A DNA stretch of 64,000 nt. It comes from JAJECS01 sp965198185. Lineage in GTDB: Bacteria; Chloroflexota; UBA11872. The stretch spans positions 496,001 through 560,000 of the forward strand of contig CBDAOU010000002.1 of the NCBI GenBank assembly GCA_965198185.1, given 5' to 3'. Under the pieces are notes generated by a model. The model saw nothing but the letters and a program-made list of their open reading frames with translations. It ran no database searches and was not told the origin of the DNA. The stretch's first letter is position 1. Each line of letters starts with the position of its first letter. Made by a program: the position numbers and the translations under genes. Shown here piece by piece: positions 35,002 through 44,239 of this stretch.

Positions 35002-36027
35002 TTACCAAGGCTCCCGTTCCAGAGGCTCCAACACCACCTCACGGCCCGTGACGCTGGAGCGCTCGGCGGCGAACAGGATCTCCATGATGTGGCGACCATA
35101 GGCGCTGCTGGCCGGCGGGCGGTCGTTGGTGGCGATTGCCGTGACGAAGTCGCGGTACTGCTCGGCAAAGTCGTTGATGGGCTCGATTTCCAGATCCCGC
35201 CAGGCACCGTCCTGGCCCGCCCGCACCATGCCGCCCGGATACTCGGCGGTGTCAAAGTGCAGCTGCAGCCGACCCTGCGTGCCGTGGACGTCGATAGTGG
35301 CGGTGTCTTGGGGCCCGCGCGAGTTGGCCACCAGGATCACGACGCCGGCCACGCCATTCGCATATCGGATGAGGGCCGTGGCGGTGTCGTCGCCGTCCAT
35401 GTAGTGCATGTGAGTTCCCAGGACCGCCTTCACGGATACGGCCTTGCGACCAATGAGGTGCGTGACCCAGTCGACCATGTGCACGCCGTTGCCCATCCAC
35501 TGGCCGCCGCCCATGGAGCGGGTGAGGTAACAGCGGTCGAGGCGCTCAAAGGGCAGCTTGGCGCTCACGAGGGCGAGCACCTGGATGACCGGTCCGAGCG
35601 CGTTAGTGTCCAGAAAGGCCCGCGCGGTGCGCAGCGCCGGTCGATATTGGCCGGTGAGGCCGATCTGCAACAGCCGGCCGCTGCGCGCTTCGGCCTCGAT
35701 CATGCGATCGCACTCGGCCATGGTCACGGCCATGGGCTTCTCGACCAGTACATGTTTGCCGGCGTCCAGAGCTTGGATAGTCACGCCGGCATGCAGGTGG
35801 TGGGGCAAGAGGATGCCCACGGCCTCGACGTCGGGATCGGCCAGCAGGTCGCGGTGGGTGGCGTAGACCTTGGGGATGCCGAAGGCTGTGCGCCGCTCCT
35901 CGCGCCGCTCGTCAACCGGCTCCGCGCCGGCGACGCAGCGGGCGAGGCCTTCGGCTTCGAGTGCGGCGAGGCCGTTCAGGTGCCTCGCCGCGATGCCGCC
36001 GAGTCCGATGAGCCCGATCTGCAGCAT
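35002..36027 (-). CDS. Gfo/Idh/MocA-family oxidoreductase
   Basis: This 341-residue NAD(P)-dependent oxidoreductase starts IGLIGLGGIAARH. Its EKP motif is LVEKPMAVTMAECDRMI, and the C-terminal domain carries GNGVHMVDWVTHLIG, where the histidine of the active site is expected. It is the last of a minus-strand group with a ureidoglycolate-lyase-like gene, another oxidoreductase and a sugar isomerase, suggesting a shared pathway for a sugar or polyol. The gap to the gene upstream is about 42 bases. Confidence 0.87.
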   Translation of the reverse strand: MLQIGLIGLGGIAARHLNGLAALEAEGLARCVAGAEPVDERREERRTAFGIPKVYATHRDLLADPDVEAVGILLPHHLHAGVTIQALDAGKHVLVEKPMAVTMAECDRMIEAEARSGRLLQIGLTGQYRPALRTARAFLDTNALGPVIQVLALVSAKLPFERLDRCYLTRSMGGGQWMGNGVHMVDWVTHLIGRKAVSVKAVLGTHMHYMDGDDTATALIRYANGVAGVVILVANSRGPQDTATIDVHGTQGRLQLHFDTAEYPGGMVRAGQDGAWRDLEIEPINDFAEQYRDFVTAIATNDRPPASSAYGRHIMEILFAAERSSVTGREVVLEPLEREPW

Positions 36028-36069
36028 GCGAGTGTTCCCGGCTACCGGTGTGCGCGAGTCTACGCGCCT

Positions 36070-36714
36070 CTACGCGTGCGGCGGGTCCCGGTCGGGGCCT
36101 GCGGCCAGCGCGCCGCTTGGCGTGTGGGCGTAGCCCTCGCCCGCCGGCACGTCAATCACCAGGTCGAACACAAAGCCGAGGTCCGTGTCCAGGTTTACGC
36201 GTATCACGTCGTCGCTGACGTTGGCCGTGGCGGGGTCGACACGCTGGGTCACGTAGGCGAAGTCGGCGAAACGTCCCAGCGGGTAGGCATAGCGCAGCCA
36301 CACGCCGCGGTGCAGCACCGCGCCCCGCCCCGGCTCCAGCAGGAAGGCTTGGGCGGCGTCCACGTCCGGGTGCCCACTAGCGTCGTCAGGGGCGACCACG
36401 ATCGCGCTCACACCGTTGACGGGGATGAGCGTGACCGTGCTCTCGGGGTGCTTCTGCAGGAACTCACAGCGGTTGCCGCGGTAGTAGTAGCGCAGGCTGC
36501 ACATGTAGGCCGCCTTGGGGAACTCCAGCTCCTTGTGCACCCAGAGAAAGCCCAGGTTTCCTGGGGAGCGGTTCAAGCTGGACGCGTCGGCTGTTTCGGG
36601 TGCGATGACGGCGCCGAACGGGCGAAACGCTTCTTGCTCGAGCGGACGGACCGTGAGCGGGCGCACGGTTAGGTTGGACACCGGCGGCTTCTCAGTCAGG
36701 CGGCGCGTGGGCAC
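36070..36714 (-). CDS. Ureidoglycolate lyase-like (AllA cupin family) protein
   Basis: This protein of about 214 residues has the ureidoglycolate-lyase fold. Signatures are FRPFGAVIAP near the start, HPESTVTLIPVNG in the middle, and a LLEPGRGAVLHRGVWLRYAYP block equivalent to the metal-binding loop. AllA proteins are about 160 residues, so this one is longer. The frame extends upstream into the next gene; GTG at 36714 or 36681 is the likely start, and neither has a strong ribosome binding site. No other purine-degradation gene is nearby, and the sugar-catabolic context suggests another cupin substrate. Confidence 0.65.
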   Translation of the reverse strand: MPTRRLTEKPPVSNLTVRPLTVRPLEQEAFRPFGAVIAPETADASSLNRSPGNLGFLWVHKELEFPKAAYMCSLRYYYRGNRCEFLQKHPESTVTLIPVNGVSAIVVAPDDASGHPDVDAAQAFLLEPGRGAVLHRGVWLRYAYPLGRFADFAYVTQRVDPATANVSDDVIRVNLDTDLGFVFDLVIDVPAGEGYAHTPSGALAAGPDRDPPHA

Positions 36715-36740
36715 GATGCCACAGATTGACCGGGTGTCGT

Positions 36741-37868
36741 CTAGGCCGAATCCTCGATTGAGGCGGGCTGGACGGGTCGGCCTTCGGCGGCGGACCGGCA
36801 CAGGGCGATGTGCGTGCGCATGGTGCGCAGGACCTGCGCGGCGCTGACCCATGGCTCGCGCCCTTCGTGGATGGCCTGCAGGAAATCGGCGCGGGAGGCC
36901 ACGAAGGAACCCGGCATGAGGGAGTGACGCAGCGGCAGCTCGACCATGAGTCCGCGCGGGGTGTGCGGTCCGTAGCGCAGCGTCGGACGCCGCATGGTCG
37001 CGGGCGGCGGGGCTCCGGCGTCCTGGCGGCCGTCAACGCTGGCCCGCTCGCCAACCGCCACGAACTCCATCTGGCGGCGATGGCGCGTGGCGAAATCGAA
37101 CAGAATCGTGGCGTTGGCGCCGTCGGCGAACTTGAGAGTGCCGCTGAACACCGAGCCGACCCCATTGACGCGGCGGCTCCAGTGGGCGTAGACCTCTTCC
37201 GGCTCTTGCTCGAACCACGTCAGCAGGGTGTCGGCGGCATGCACCACGTTGTCGTAGGCCGCGTCGAAGGCGTTGGTGTGCTGGCGTCCGACGGCCGAGT
37301 GATAGAGGTAGGAGGCGGAAATCATCGGCCCCAGCACGCCGGCCTGGATCAGCGACCGGATGCCGTGGGGAACCGGCGCGAAGCGGGTGTTGTGATCGAC
37401 CGCGAGCGTGATGCCGCCGGCCTGGGCTGCGTCGACCATGGCGCGGCATTGGGCGTAGGTGGCGGCGAAGGGCTTGGCCATGAGCACGTGGATGCCGCGT
37501 CGCGCGGCTTCCTCAACCGCGGCGACGCGCGTCGGCGAGAGACCAACGTCCCAGCGGATGTTGACATCCACCATGTCGAGGTCGACCGCGTCGAGCATCT
37601 CTCGGAAGTCCGCGAACACCTGCTCGACGCCCCAGCGGCGCTGCGCGGCGGCGCGGGCTTCGGGATCCGGATCGGCGGCGGCAACGGGCGTGAGGCCGAC
37701 TTCGCGATAGGCGGGCAGGACCGAGTTGTGCACGACGCGACCGGCGCCGATGAGGCCGATGCGGACGCCCTGCGGAACCGGCTTGGTGAGCGAGGGCGGC
37801 GTCAGCGGAACGGCGGCGACTTCATCAAGCGAAGCCGGGCGCGGCGTTTCCGGCTCTTGGAGGATCAT
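36741..37868 (-). CDS. Gfo/Idh/MocA-family oxidoreductase
   Basis: This 375-residue member has an N-terminal extension of about 33 residues before the Rossmann start VRIGLIGAGRVV. The EKP motif reads LMAKPFAAT, keeping Lys-Pro but not the glutamate. The C-terminal domain includes DNVVHAADTLLTWF in the catalytic-histidine region. It overlaps the upstream isomerase gene by 4 bases (ATGA), so the two are translationally coupled. A sugar oxidoreductase coupled to an isomerase fits inositol- or rare-sugar-type catabolism. Confidence 0.85.
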   Translation of the reverse strand: MILQEPETPRPASLDEVAAVPLTPPSLTKPVPQGVRIGLIGAGRVVHNSVLPAYREVGLTPVAAADPDPEARAAAQRRWGVEQVFADFREMLDAVDLDMVDVNIRWDVGLSPTRVAAVEEAARRGIHVLMAKPFAATYAQCRAMVDAAQAGGITLAVDHNTRFAPVPHGIRSLIQAGVLGPMISASYLYHSAVGRQHTNAFDAAYDNVVHAADTLLTWFEQEPEEVYAHWSRRVNGVGSVFSGTLKFADGANATILFDFATRHRRQMEFVAVGERASVDGRQDAGAPPPATMRRPTLRYGPHTPRGLMVELPLRHSLMPGSFVASRADFLQAIHEGREPWVSAAQVLRTMRTHIALCRSAAEGRPVQPASIEDSA

Positions 37869-38863
37869 GGGAGGCCCTGCAGCAGCGGTCGCACGTAGGC
37901 GGCGGCTTCCCGCACGCCCTCGGCATAGTCCTGGTAGGGATCTTCGTTTTCGAGGCTCAGCGCGCCGGTGTAGCCGATGTCCCGGAGCTCCCGGAAGAAT
38001 GAGGTCCAGGTATCCCGGTCGTGCCCGCGGCCGACGGTCCGGTGCATCCAGGCGCGCGGCCCTTGCGCACCGAGTGGCCGTCCGTCCAGCACGCCGGCCG
38101 TGGCGAGCTCGTCGGCAATGAGCTGCGTGTCCTTGACGTGCACGTGCCCAACCGATTCGCCCAGGGCGCGCACGACCGCGACCGGGTCCATGCCCTGCCA
38201 GAACAGGTGGCTGGGGTCGACGTTCGCGGCGATAACGGGGCCGACCGCATCGTGAAGCCGCCTAAAGGTCGGCACGTTGTACACCAGATGCATAGGGTGA
38301 AGCTCCAGGGCCACGCGGTCGATTCCGCGGCTGGCGGCGTAGCCGGCCAGGTCGCGCCACAGTCCCACGGCCGCTTGCCATTGGCGCTCGCGCAGCGCCA
38401 CCGATTCCTCGGGCCAGGGAAAGCTGACCCAGTTCACCGTGCTCGCCGCGGGTCCGTCGCCACCGGTGCCGGACATGCTGATGACGGTGCGGACGTCGAG
38501 CAGGTTGGCCAGTTCGATCGTGCGCCGGATGAGTCGCCGGGCGCGCCCGCCGACACGAGGGTGGAGCGGCATGCCGGCGGCGTTGAGCGCCGCGATCGAG
38601 AGTCCGCGGTCCGCGACCATGGCGCTGACCTCGCGGCGCAGGTGCGCGTTTGCCACCAGAAGCTCTGCGGCCGCCGGTTGCCCGGCCTGGGTGATCTCGA
38701 CCACATCGGCGCCGATCTCGGCCGCCAGGTCAAGGGACGCCTCGAAGTCGCTGCGGGTGACCGTGGACCGCTCCCAGCGAGGCTTGGCCGCGGCGGCGCT
38801 CGACGCCAGGTCGATGCGGCCATGCGACGCCGTGAAGAGGCGCACCAGCAGGCCGAGGCGCAT
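37865..38863 (-). CDS. Sugar phosphate isomerase/epimerase (xylose-isomerase-like TIM barrel)
   Basis: This 332-residue TIM-barrel protein is of the AP-endonuclease-2/xylose-isomerase-like superfamily. Probable metal ligands are seen in order: VALELHP (Glu), AANVDPSHLFW (Asp, His), HVHVKDTQ (His) and ALSLENEDP (Glu). These proteins isomerise or epimerise sugars, inosose or hydroxypyruvate-like compounds, or dehydrate inosose. It is the first gene of the coupled pair with the oxidoreductase at 36741-37868. Confidence 0.85.
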   Translation of the reverse strand: MRLGLLVRLFTASHGRIDLASSAAAAKPRWERSTVTRSDFEASLDLAAEIGADVVEITQAGQPAAAELLVANAHLRREVSAMVADRGLSIAALNAAGMPLHPRVGGRARRLIRRTIELANLLDVRTVISMSGTGGDGPAASTVNWVSFPWPEESVALRERQWQAAVGLWRDLAGYAASRGIDRVALELHPMHLVYNVPTFRRLHDAVGPVIAANVDPSHLFWQGMDPVAVVRALGESVGHVHVKDTQLIADELATAGVLDGRPLGAQGPRAWMHRTVGRGHDRDTWTSFFRELRDIGYTGALSLENEDPYQDYAEGVREAAAYVRPLLQGLP

Positions 38864-38896
38864 GGCTATCGCACCGCTCGGGCTAGCAGCAGCGGC

Positions 38897-40096
38897 CTAC
38901 GGCGCCGGGCTTTGCACGTCAATCACCGCACGGCAGATTCGCTGCGACGGCAGCCCGATGGTTCCCAGCTCGCGGGTGAAATCCGAGTCCGAGTAGACCA
39001 CGTGCAAACGGTCGTCCCGGTACATCTTGGAGGTGTAGGAGCAGCCGCCGCGGGTGTGGAAGGCAAACGGCGCCTCCCAGTGCTCGCCATTGCCGTCCAG
39101 GCTCAGCATTACGTGCGTGATCTGCGGGTGTCCGTACGCGCCGCGGCCGGAGGCGCAGGCGAGCACGCCGTTGGGAAGCAGGGTGAGCCGCGGCTTGACG
39201 GCCTGCCAGCCGGTGTTGGTGGGCGTCGACCAGGTGTGACCGCCGTCGCTGGAGCGCGATTGGAACATCGGCGAATAGCTGCCGGTGCGCATCACGCAGA
39301 GGATGTCGCCGTTGGCCGTGAAGCTGAGGTCCGCCTCGTCGAACCCCTCATCGACCCCGCGGTCGCCGGGGCCGTAGACGGGGTTGACCTCGCCGGCGTC
39401 GAACTTGGTCACGAAATCCCAGGTGTACCCCTGATCGCTCGACCGAACGATGAAGACGCCGATGCGCGTACTACGGACGCGGCCGCGGCTATCGGTCGTC
39501 CACTCGTCCTCCGGCAGGATGTCGACCCACTCGAGGGCCGTCAGATAGTCGCCGTTGTCCAGCTCGAGGAGCGAGCTATACGACTGGTACGAGGCGCGGG
39601 CGAATGGCAGATCGCGAACCTTGAACGTGTGCTTTTCGAGCGGATCGCCTTCCTTGGACCAGCGCCGCCAAATGAACGTGGGGCTTTCGACTTGCCCCAC
39701 CTCGTGGTAGGAGCCCGACGTCCGGTCCTTCCAGCGCTGGGCCAGCTCGACTGTGTCGTGGTCGATATTGACGATGCTGCCGTCGCGCGGGTACCCCACG
39801 ACGCCGGACGCGAAGTCGAGGCCGTTGCGACCCGTCTCCGGGTGCACGTACGTCAGCGGGTGGTCGCGCGGCGCCTCCCGCCAGGTGGCGCCGGCGTCAT
39901 CCGAGAGAGCGACTTGCAGGGGCTCGTGGCCGCCGTGACGCCCACGGTGGTAGGTCAAGAGCAAGTTGTCGCCATCGAGCTCGACGAGGCCAGGAAAGTT
40001 GATGACCGAATCGCTGGTCTCGAACCAGGTGTCGATGCGCTCAACGGTGATCGACGCCGAGCGGCCGTTTCGTTCGTATACCGCTTGCCGCAGCAT
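38897..40096 (-). CDS. Sialidase-like propeller protein, tandem array member 4
   Basis: This 399-residue Asp-box protein has SDDAGATW, SSDQGYTW and SSDGGHTW boxes. It ends with the block shared by all four array members: GRGAYGHPQITHVMLSLDG, FAFHTRGGCSYTS, SDSDFTRELG, LPSQRICRAVIDV. One change in an otherwise fixed motif is TRGG for TGPG. It lacks a signal peptide. It is the last of four consecutive paralogs on this strand; the gap to the next member (40097-40331) holds a palindromic repeat. The hydrolytic activity is unproven. Confidence 0.8.
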   Translation of the reverse strand: MLRQAVYERNGRSASITVERIDTWFETSDSVINFPGLVELDGDNLLLTYHRGRHGGHEPLQVALSDDAGATWREAPRDHPLTYVHPETGRNGLDFASGVVGYPRDGSIVNIDHDTVELAQRWKDRTSGSYHEVGQVESPTFIWRRWSKEGDPLEKHTFKVRDLPFARASYQSYSSLLELDNGDYLTALEWVDILPEDEWTTDSRGRVRSTRIGVFIVRSSDQGYTWDFVTKFDAGEVNPVYGPGDRGVDEGFDEADLSFTANGDILCVMRTGSYSPMFQSRSSDGGHTWSTPTNTGWQAVKPRLTLLPNGVLACASGRGAYGHPQITHVMLSLDGNGEHWEAPFAFHTRGGCSYTSKMYRDDRLHVVYSDSDFTRELGTIGLPSQRICRAVIDVQSPAP

Positions 40097-40233
40097 GGGC
40101 GTGGCTCCAGTTGTTGGGCGCCGAAATGCTAGCCCCGGGCAAGGGTACGTGTCGAACCTCCGCGAGATTCAGTCCGGCCTCGCGCCGACAATTCAGGCCC
40201 GAGCGGCGGGTGCTTCATTTCCCGCGACGGTGA

Positions 40234-40275
40234 TGAAGCGTCCTAGATTCCTCGCTGGGCTCGGAATGACGGGTG
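40234..40275. repeat. Dispersed repeat unit (GATTCCTCGC...CGGAATGAC type)
   Basis: This is the inverse copy of the unit near 12911-12940 (GTCATTCCGA...GAGGAATC). It lies in the gap between two sialidase-like genes and forms an imperfect hairpin. Confidence 0.65.
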
Positions 40276-40331
40276 GGAGGTGCGGAGTTCCGCCGGGGGC
40301 GCGCGGCTGACTGGGCCGGTCGTGCTGCTGC

Positions 40332-41498
40332 TTAGCTGTCGCACACGCGCACGTCGATTACCGCTCGCCGGATGCGCTGCGAGGGCAGGTTGTGCGTGCC
40401 GAAGGGCCGCGTGAAGTCGGAATGGGAGAACACGACGTGCAACTGCCCGTCTCGGACGAGCGTGGACGTGTAGGAGCAACCCGGACCGGTGTGGAAACAG
40501 AAGGGCGCTTCCCAGTGATTGCCGGTGCCGTCGAGGCTGATCGTCACGTGGGTGACCTGGGGGTGGCCGTAGCCCCCGCGGCCGGCGGCGCAGGTGAGCA
40601 CGCCGTTGGGCAATAAGCTCAGCCGCGGCTTGACGCCCTGCCAGCCGACCGGATGCGGCGTTCCCCAGGTGTGGCCGCCGTCGGTCGAGCGCGTTTGCCA
40701 CATGGGGGAATAGGAGCCGGTTCGGTTCACGCAGAGGATGTCGCCGTTGGCGGCGACGATCAGGTCGGCCTCGGTGAGTCCCTCGTCCACGGGTCGATCG
40801 CCCCCGCCGTAGACCAGGTTCAGCGCTTCGGGTCTGAAGGCGGTGACGAAGTCCCACGTTCGGCCGCGGTCGCGCGACCGGACGATGAACGTCGTCATGG
40901 TGATCTCCCAGCGGGGCCGGCCGTCGGGCCGAATGTCGTCGGTCTTCCTCGGTGGGCCGACCTGGGCTTCCATGGCGGCGAGCAGGCTGCCGTCGTCGAG
41001 GTCCAGGATCTTGGCGTAGGTCTGGTAGGAGGCGGTTTCCCAGGGAAGCCCGGCGATCTTGAACTCGATGCTGTCGATGGGCTCGCCGTTCGAGCGCCAG
41101 GTGCGCAGGCGGAAGGTCGGGTCGTCTTCCTGCATCACCAGGTGGAACGGGCCGACGTACTTGTCCCACGTGCGCTGCGTGGCCTCGACCGTGTTGTGCT
41201 CCAGCCGCATGATCGTGCCGTTGCGGAGATATCCCAGGCTGCCGCCGCCGAACTCCATGCCGGGCGGCGCCTCGCCCCAGGTTTTGCCGTCGTCGGTCGA
41301 GTAGACGTCGCGGTGGGGCTCCACTTCGGCAATGGCGTGCTGCGAGCGGGCGAAACGCATGAATAGGCAGTCGTCCGCGAGCCCCACCACATGCGGAAAG
41401 TTGAGGATGACCTCGGTGTCCTCCTGCCAGGTGTCGATGCGCTCGACGCTGAGGGTTGCGGTGCGCTCGCCGTCGTTGTAGGTGGCGGACTCGAGCAT
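40332..41498 (-). CDS. Sialidase-like propeller protein, tandem array member 3
   Basis: This 388-residue array member has a very strong start: AGGAGG lies about 9 bases before the ATG. Asp boxes are STDDGKTW, SRDRGRTW and STDGGHTW. The ending block GRGGYGHPQVTHVTISLDG, FHTGPGCSYTS, SHSDFTRPFG, LPSQRIRRAV is nearly identical to that of members 1 and 2. Its N-terminal region differs most (FARSQHAIAEVEP in place of the HHGRHGG-type loop), which may mark a different substrate. Confidence 0.8.
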   Translation of the reverse strand: MLESATYNDGERTATLSVERIDTWQEDTEVILNFPHVVGLADDCLFMRFARSQHAIAEVEPHRDVYSTDDGKTWGEAPPGMEFGGGSLGYLRNGTIMRLEHNTVEATQRTWDKYVGPFHLVMQEDDPTFRLRTWRSNGEPIDSIEFKIAGLPWETASYQTYAKILDLDDGSLLAAMEAQVGPPRKTDDIRPDGRPRWEITMTTFIVRSRDRGRTWDFVTAFRPEALNLVYGGGDRPVDEGLTEADLIVAANGDILCVNRTGSYSPMWQTRSTDGGHTWGTPHPVGWQGVKPRLSLLPNGVLTCAAGRGGYGHPQVTHVTISLDGTGNHWEAPFCFHTGPGCSYTSTLVRDGQLHVVFSHSDFTRPFGTHNLPSQRIRRAVIDVRVCDS

Positions 41499-41552
41499 CG
41501 GAACTAACCTCCTGCGCGGCGGCGTGCCGGCGTCATCGCGTGGTGCGGCGGA

Positions 41553-42752
41553 TCAACCATCGAGAACGGTGACATCCAAGACTGCCCGGCGAATGGTCTG
41601 CGACGGCAGCTGGTTGGCGCCCATGTCGCGGGTGAAATCGGAGTGCGAGTAGACCACGTGCAGCCGGTCGTCCCGCTGCATGGTCGAGGTGTAGGAGCAG
41701 CCGGGACCGGTGTGGAAGGCAAATGGCGGCTCCCAGTGGCGGCCGGCGCCGTCCAGACTGAGGGTCACGTGGGTCACTTGCGGGTGGCCGTAGGCCCCGC
41801 GCCCGGCGGCGCAGGCCAGGACGCCGTTGGGCAGCAGCTCAAGGCGCGGCTTGACGCCCTGCCAACCGACGTTGACGGGGGTAGACCAGGTGCGCCCGCC
41901 GTCCTCCGAGCGCGACATGTGCATGGGCGAGTACGACCCGGTGCGGAACATGCAGAGGAGATCGTCGTTCGCCAGCCTGACCAAGTCGGCCTCGTTGAAG
42001 CCTTCGTCCAATGGGCGGTCGGCGTGGCCGTAGGTCGGCTTGAGCGCGTAGGCGTCGAAGGCCTGCACGAAGTCCCAGCTCTGGCCGCGGTCGCTGGAGC
42101 GCACGATGAAGACGCTGGTGATCGTCTTGCGCACGCGGCCGTTGGGCAGCGTCTGCCATTCACTTTCCGGAACGATCCTGACCCACTCCAGCGCCGTGAG
42201 GAAGTCGCCGTCGTCGAGCTCGAGGAGGCGCGAATAGCACTGGTACGACGCTCGATTCCACGGTATGCCGCGCACCTTGAAGGGGTGGCTCTCGACGGGC
42301 GTGGCGTCGGCCGTCCAACGATGGAAGCGAAACGTCGGGTCATCCTCCTGGAACTGGTCGTGATACGGCCCGTGCGCGCGGTCGTACCCAACGGACAAGG
42401 CGTGCTCCGTGCTGTGGTTGATGCGCACGAAGGAGCCGTCGCGCAGGTGTCCGGTAACTCCCGAGTCGTGGGTCTCGTTGATAAGGCCGGTGCGTGAGTC
42501 GCGCGAAAGTAGGGGAAAGTCATTGGGTAGGCGCCGCCAGGTAGCTCCGGCGTCGTCGGACAGATAGGCCCACGTTGGTTCCTCGCCGCCGTGGCGGCCA
42601 TGGTGGATGGTCATGAAGAGCCGGTCGCCGTCGAGCTCGACGACGCCGGGGAAGTTGATGATGGATTCGCGGTCTTCCAGCCAGGTGTCGATGCGCTCGA
42701 CGCTGATGCGCACCGAGCGCGAGCCGTCGGTGTATAGCGCGCTCTGGATCAT
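41553..42752 (-). CDS. Sialidase-like propeller protein, tandem array member 2
   Basis: This 399-residue array member has Asp boxes SDDAGATW, SSDRGQSW and SEDGGRTW. It shares the IHHGRHGGEEPT loop with member 4 and the ending GRGAYGHPQVTHVTLSLDG, FHTGPGCSYTS, SHSDFTRDMG with members 1 and 3. It is cytoplasmic by sequence, and its neighbours on both sides are its closest relatives in the window. Frame and spacing are intact, so the array is not decaying. Confidence 0.8.
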   Translation of the reverse strand: MIQSALYTDGSRSVRISVERIDTWLEDRESIINFPGVVELDGDRLFMTIHHGRHGGEEPTWAYLSDDAGATWRRLPNDFPLLSRDSRTGLINETHDSGVTGHLRDGSFVRINHSTEHALSVGYDRAHGPYHDQFQEDDPTFRFHRWTADATPVESHPFKVRGIPWNRASYQCYSRLLELDDGDFLTALEWVRIVPESEWQTLPNGRVRKTITSVFIVRSSDRGQSWDFVQAFDAYALKPTYGHADRPLDEGFNEADLVRLANDDLLCMFRTGSYSPMHMSRSEDGGRTWSTPVNVGWQGVKPRLELLPNGVLACAAGRGAYGHPQVTHVTLSLDGAGRHWEPPFAFHTGPGCSYTSTMQRDDRLHVVYSHSDFTRDMGANQLPSQTIRRAVLDVTVLDG

Positions 42753-42782
42753 GCGTGCCCGGCAGTCTGGGCTTGGTCGCTG

Positions 42783-43991
42783 TCAGTCATCGTGGGCCTC
42801 CACGTTGATCACGGCGCGCCGGATGCGCTGCGAGGGCAGTTGATTGGTGCCCATCTCGCGGGTGAAGTCCGAGTGCGAGAAGACGACGTGCAGCTGGCCG
42901 TCCTGGACGAAGGTGGTGGTGTAGGAGCACCCGGGTCCGGTGTGAAACGGGAAGGGTGTCTCCCAGTGGTGGCCGGTGCCGTCGAGGCTCAGGATCACGT
43001 GCGTGACCTGCGGATGCCCATAGCCGCCGCGTCCCGAGATGGCCGCGAGCACGCCGTTCGACAGGAGGTGGAGCCGCGGCTTCACGGCGGGCCAGCCCAT
43101 GCTCTCCGGCTCGGTCCAGGTCTCGCCGCCGTCGGTGGAGCGCGTCTGGAATATCGGCGAGTAGGAGCCGCTGCGCATGATCAGCACCAGGTCGCCGTTG
43201 GTCGCGATTTCCAGGTCGGCTTCGTCGAAGCCTTCGTCGACGAGCCGGTCGTGCGGGCCGTAGACCTGCTCGTGCTCCCAGGGATGGAAGGTCTCCGTGA
43301 CCTCCCAGGTCTTGCCGTTGTCGTGGGAGCGGACGATGCCCACCGAGAAGCGCATGTTGTAGTGGGGGCGGCCGCGCCGGTCCACGCCGGGCAGGCGTGG
43401 AGGCGCTCCGGCGAGCACGCCCATTGCGGTCAATAGCTCGCCGTCGCCAAGCTCGAGGATCCTGGCGTAATTCTCGTAGGACCCGGTCTCCCAGGGCGTG
43501 TTCTGCAGCGTGATCAGGCGGTTCTCCAGCGGCTCGCCGGCGCCGCTCCAGCGACGCCAGCGAAACGTGGGATCGGGCGTTTGCATGATGGCGTGCATCG
43601 GGCCTTCGCGCCGGCTCCACGCGCGATGCTCGAGATCGGCCTGGTGGACGTCGATGTGGGTGATGGTGCCGTCCCGCATATAGCCGCGGTTGCCGCCGGC
43701 AAAGGTGAGATAGTTCTCGCCCGTCAGCGGGCGGGCGTCGAGGAACGGGCTGTCGAGCCCCAGCGGCGTCCAGGCGGCGCCGCCGTCCTCGGAGAGGAAG
43801 GTTCGCAGCGGCTCGCCCTCGAAATCACCGTGACGCGCGTGGTTGGCGCTGAGCACCAGGCGATCCCCGTCGAGCACGACGATGCCCGGAAAGTTCACGA
43901 TGGTGTCGGTGTATTCGAGGAACGTGTCGATGCGCTCAACCGAGATGGTGGCGCGTCGTCCGCCGCGTGCGTAGGTGGCCGTGGTCAGCAT
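42783..43991 (-). CDS. Sialidase-like propeller protein, tandem array member 1
   Basis: This is the first gene of the four-member array, with about 402 residues. The frame is open upstream to 44051, but ATG at 43991 has AAGGAG about 9 bases before it and matches the paralogs (MLTTATYARGG). Asp boxes are SEDGGAAW, SHDNGKTW and STDGGETW. The array is transcribed away from the permease genes, and the 250-base gap between them should hold both promoters. Confidence 0.8.
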   Translation of the reverse strand: MLTTATYARGGRRATISVERIDTFLEYTDTIVNFPGIVVLDGDRLVLSANHARHGDFEGEPLRTFLSEDGGAAWTPLGLDSPFLDARPLTGENYLTFAGGNRGYMRDGTITHIDVHQADLEHRAWSRREGPMHAIMQTPDPTFRWRRWSGAGEPLENRLITLQNTPWETGSYENYARILELGDGELLTAMGVLAGAPPRLPGVDRRGRPHYNMRFSVGIVRSHDNGKTWEVTETFHPWEHEQVYGPHDRLVDEGFDEADLEIATNGDLVLIMRSGSYSPIFQTRSTDGGETWTEPESMGWPAVKPRLHLLSNGVLAAISGRGGYGHPQVTHVILSLDGTGHHWETPFPFHTGPGCSYTTTFVQDGQLHVVFSHSDFTREMGTNQLPSQRIRRAVINVEAHDD

Positions 43992-44187
43992 GGGCCTGAA
44001 CTCCTTCGAACCTTGACGGGTCGCGGAGGCGTCGTGCCCTGAGTACACCACGACGGCTCGCGGTGCGCGAATGTCCCGGCTGCGCCCGGCGGTTCCGGGA
44101 TTCTCGGACCGAGTGGATGCCGGCGTGCGGTTGGCCGTGTTGCCGGTCGGGGCGCGAATTGAGTAGCATGCCCGTACTTGGAATCTT

Positions 44188-44231
44188 GCGCGTCGCGGAC
44201 GCGCGACACAGGGCCCACGCCTAGGCGTGGG
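44188..44231. promoter_or_regulatory. Two inverted repeats directly upstream of the permease operon
   Basis: GCGCGTC-GCG-GACGCGC lies at 44188-44204, and the perfect 18-base palindrome CCCACGCCTAGGCGTGGG lies at 44214-44231, 8 bases before the permease ATG. The second would cover the ribosome binding site if folded in mRNA, or could be an operator. Both are in the divergent gap between the sialidase-like array and the permeases. Confidence 0.55.
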
Positions 44232-44239
44232 GCGATGGC

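Noticed and set aside
38021..40132. Long plus-strand open frame of about 700 codons
   Set aside because: It lies opposite a sugar isomerase gene and a sialidase-like gene and has shadow composition.
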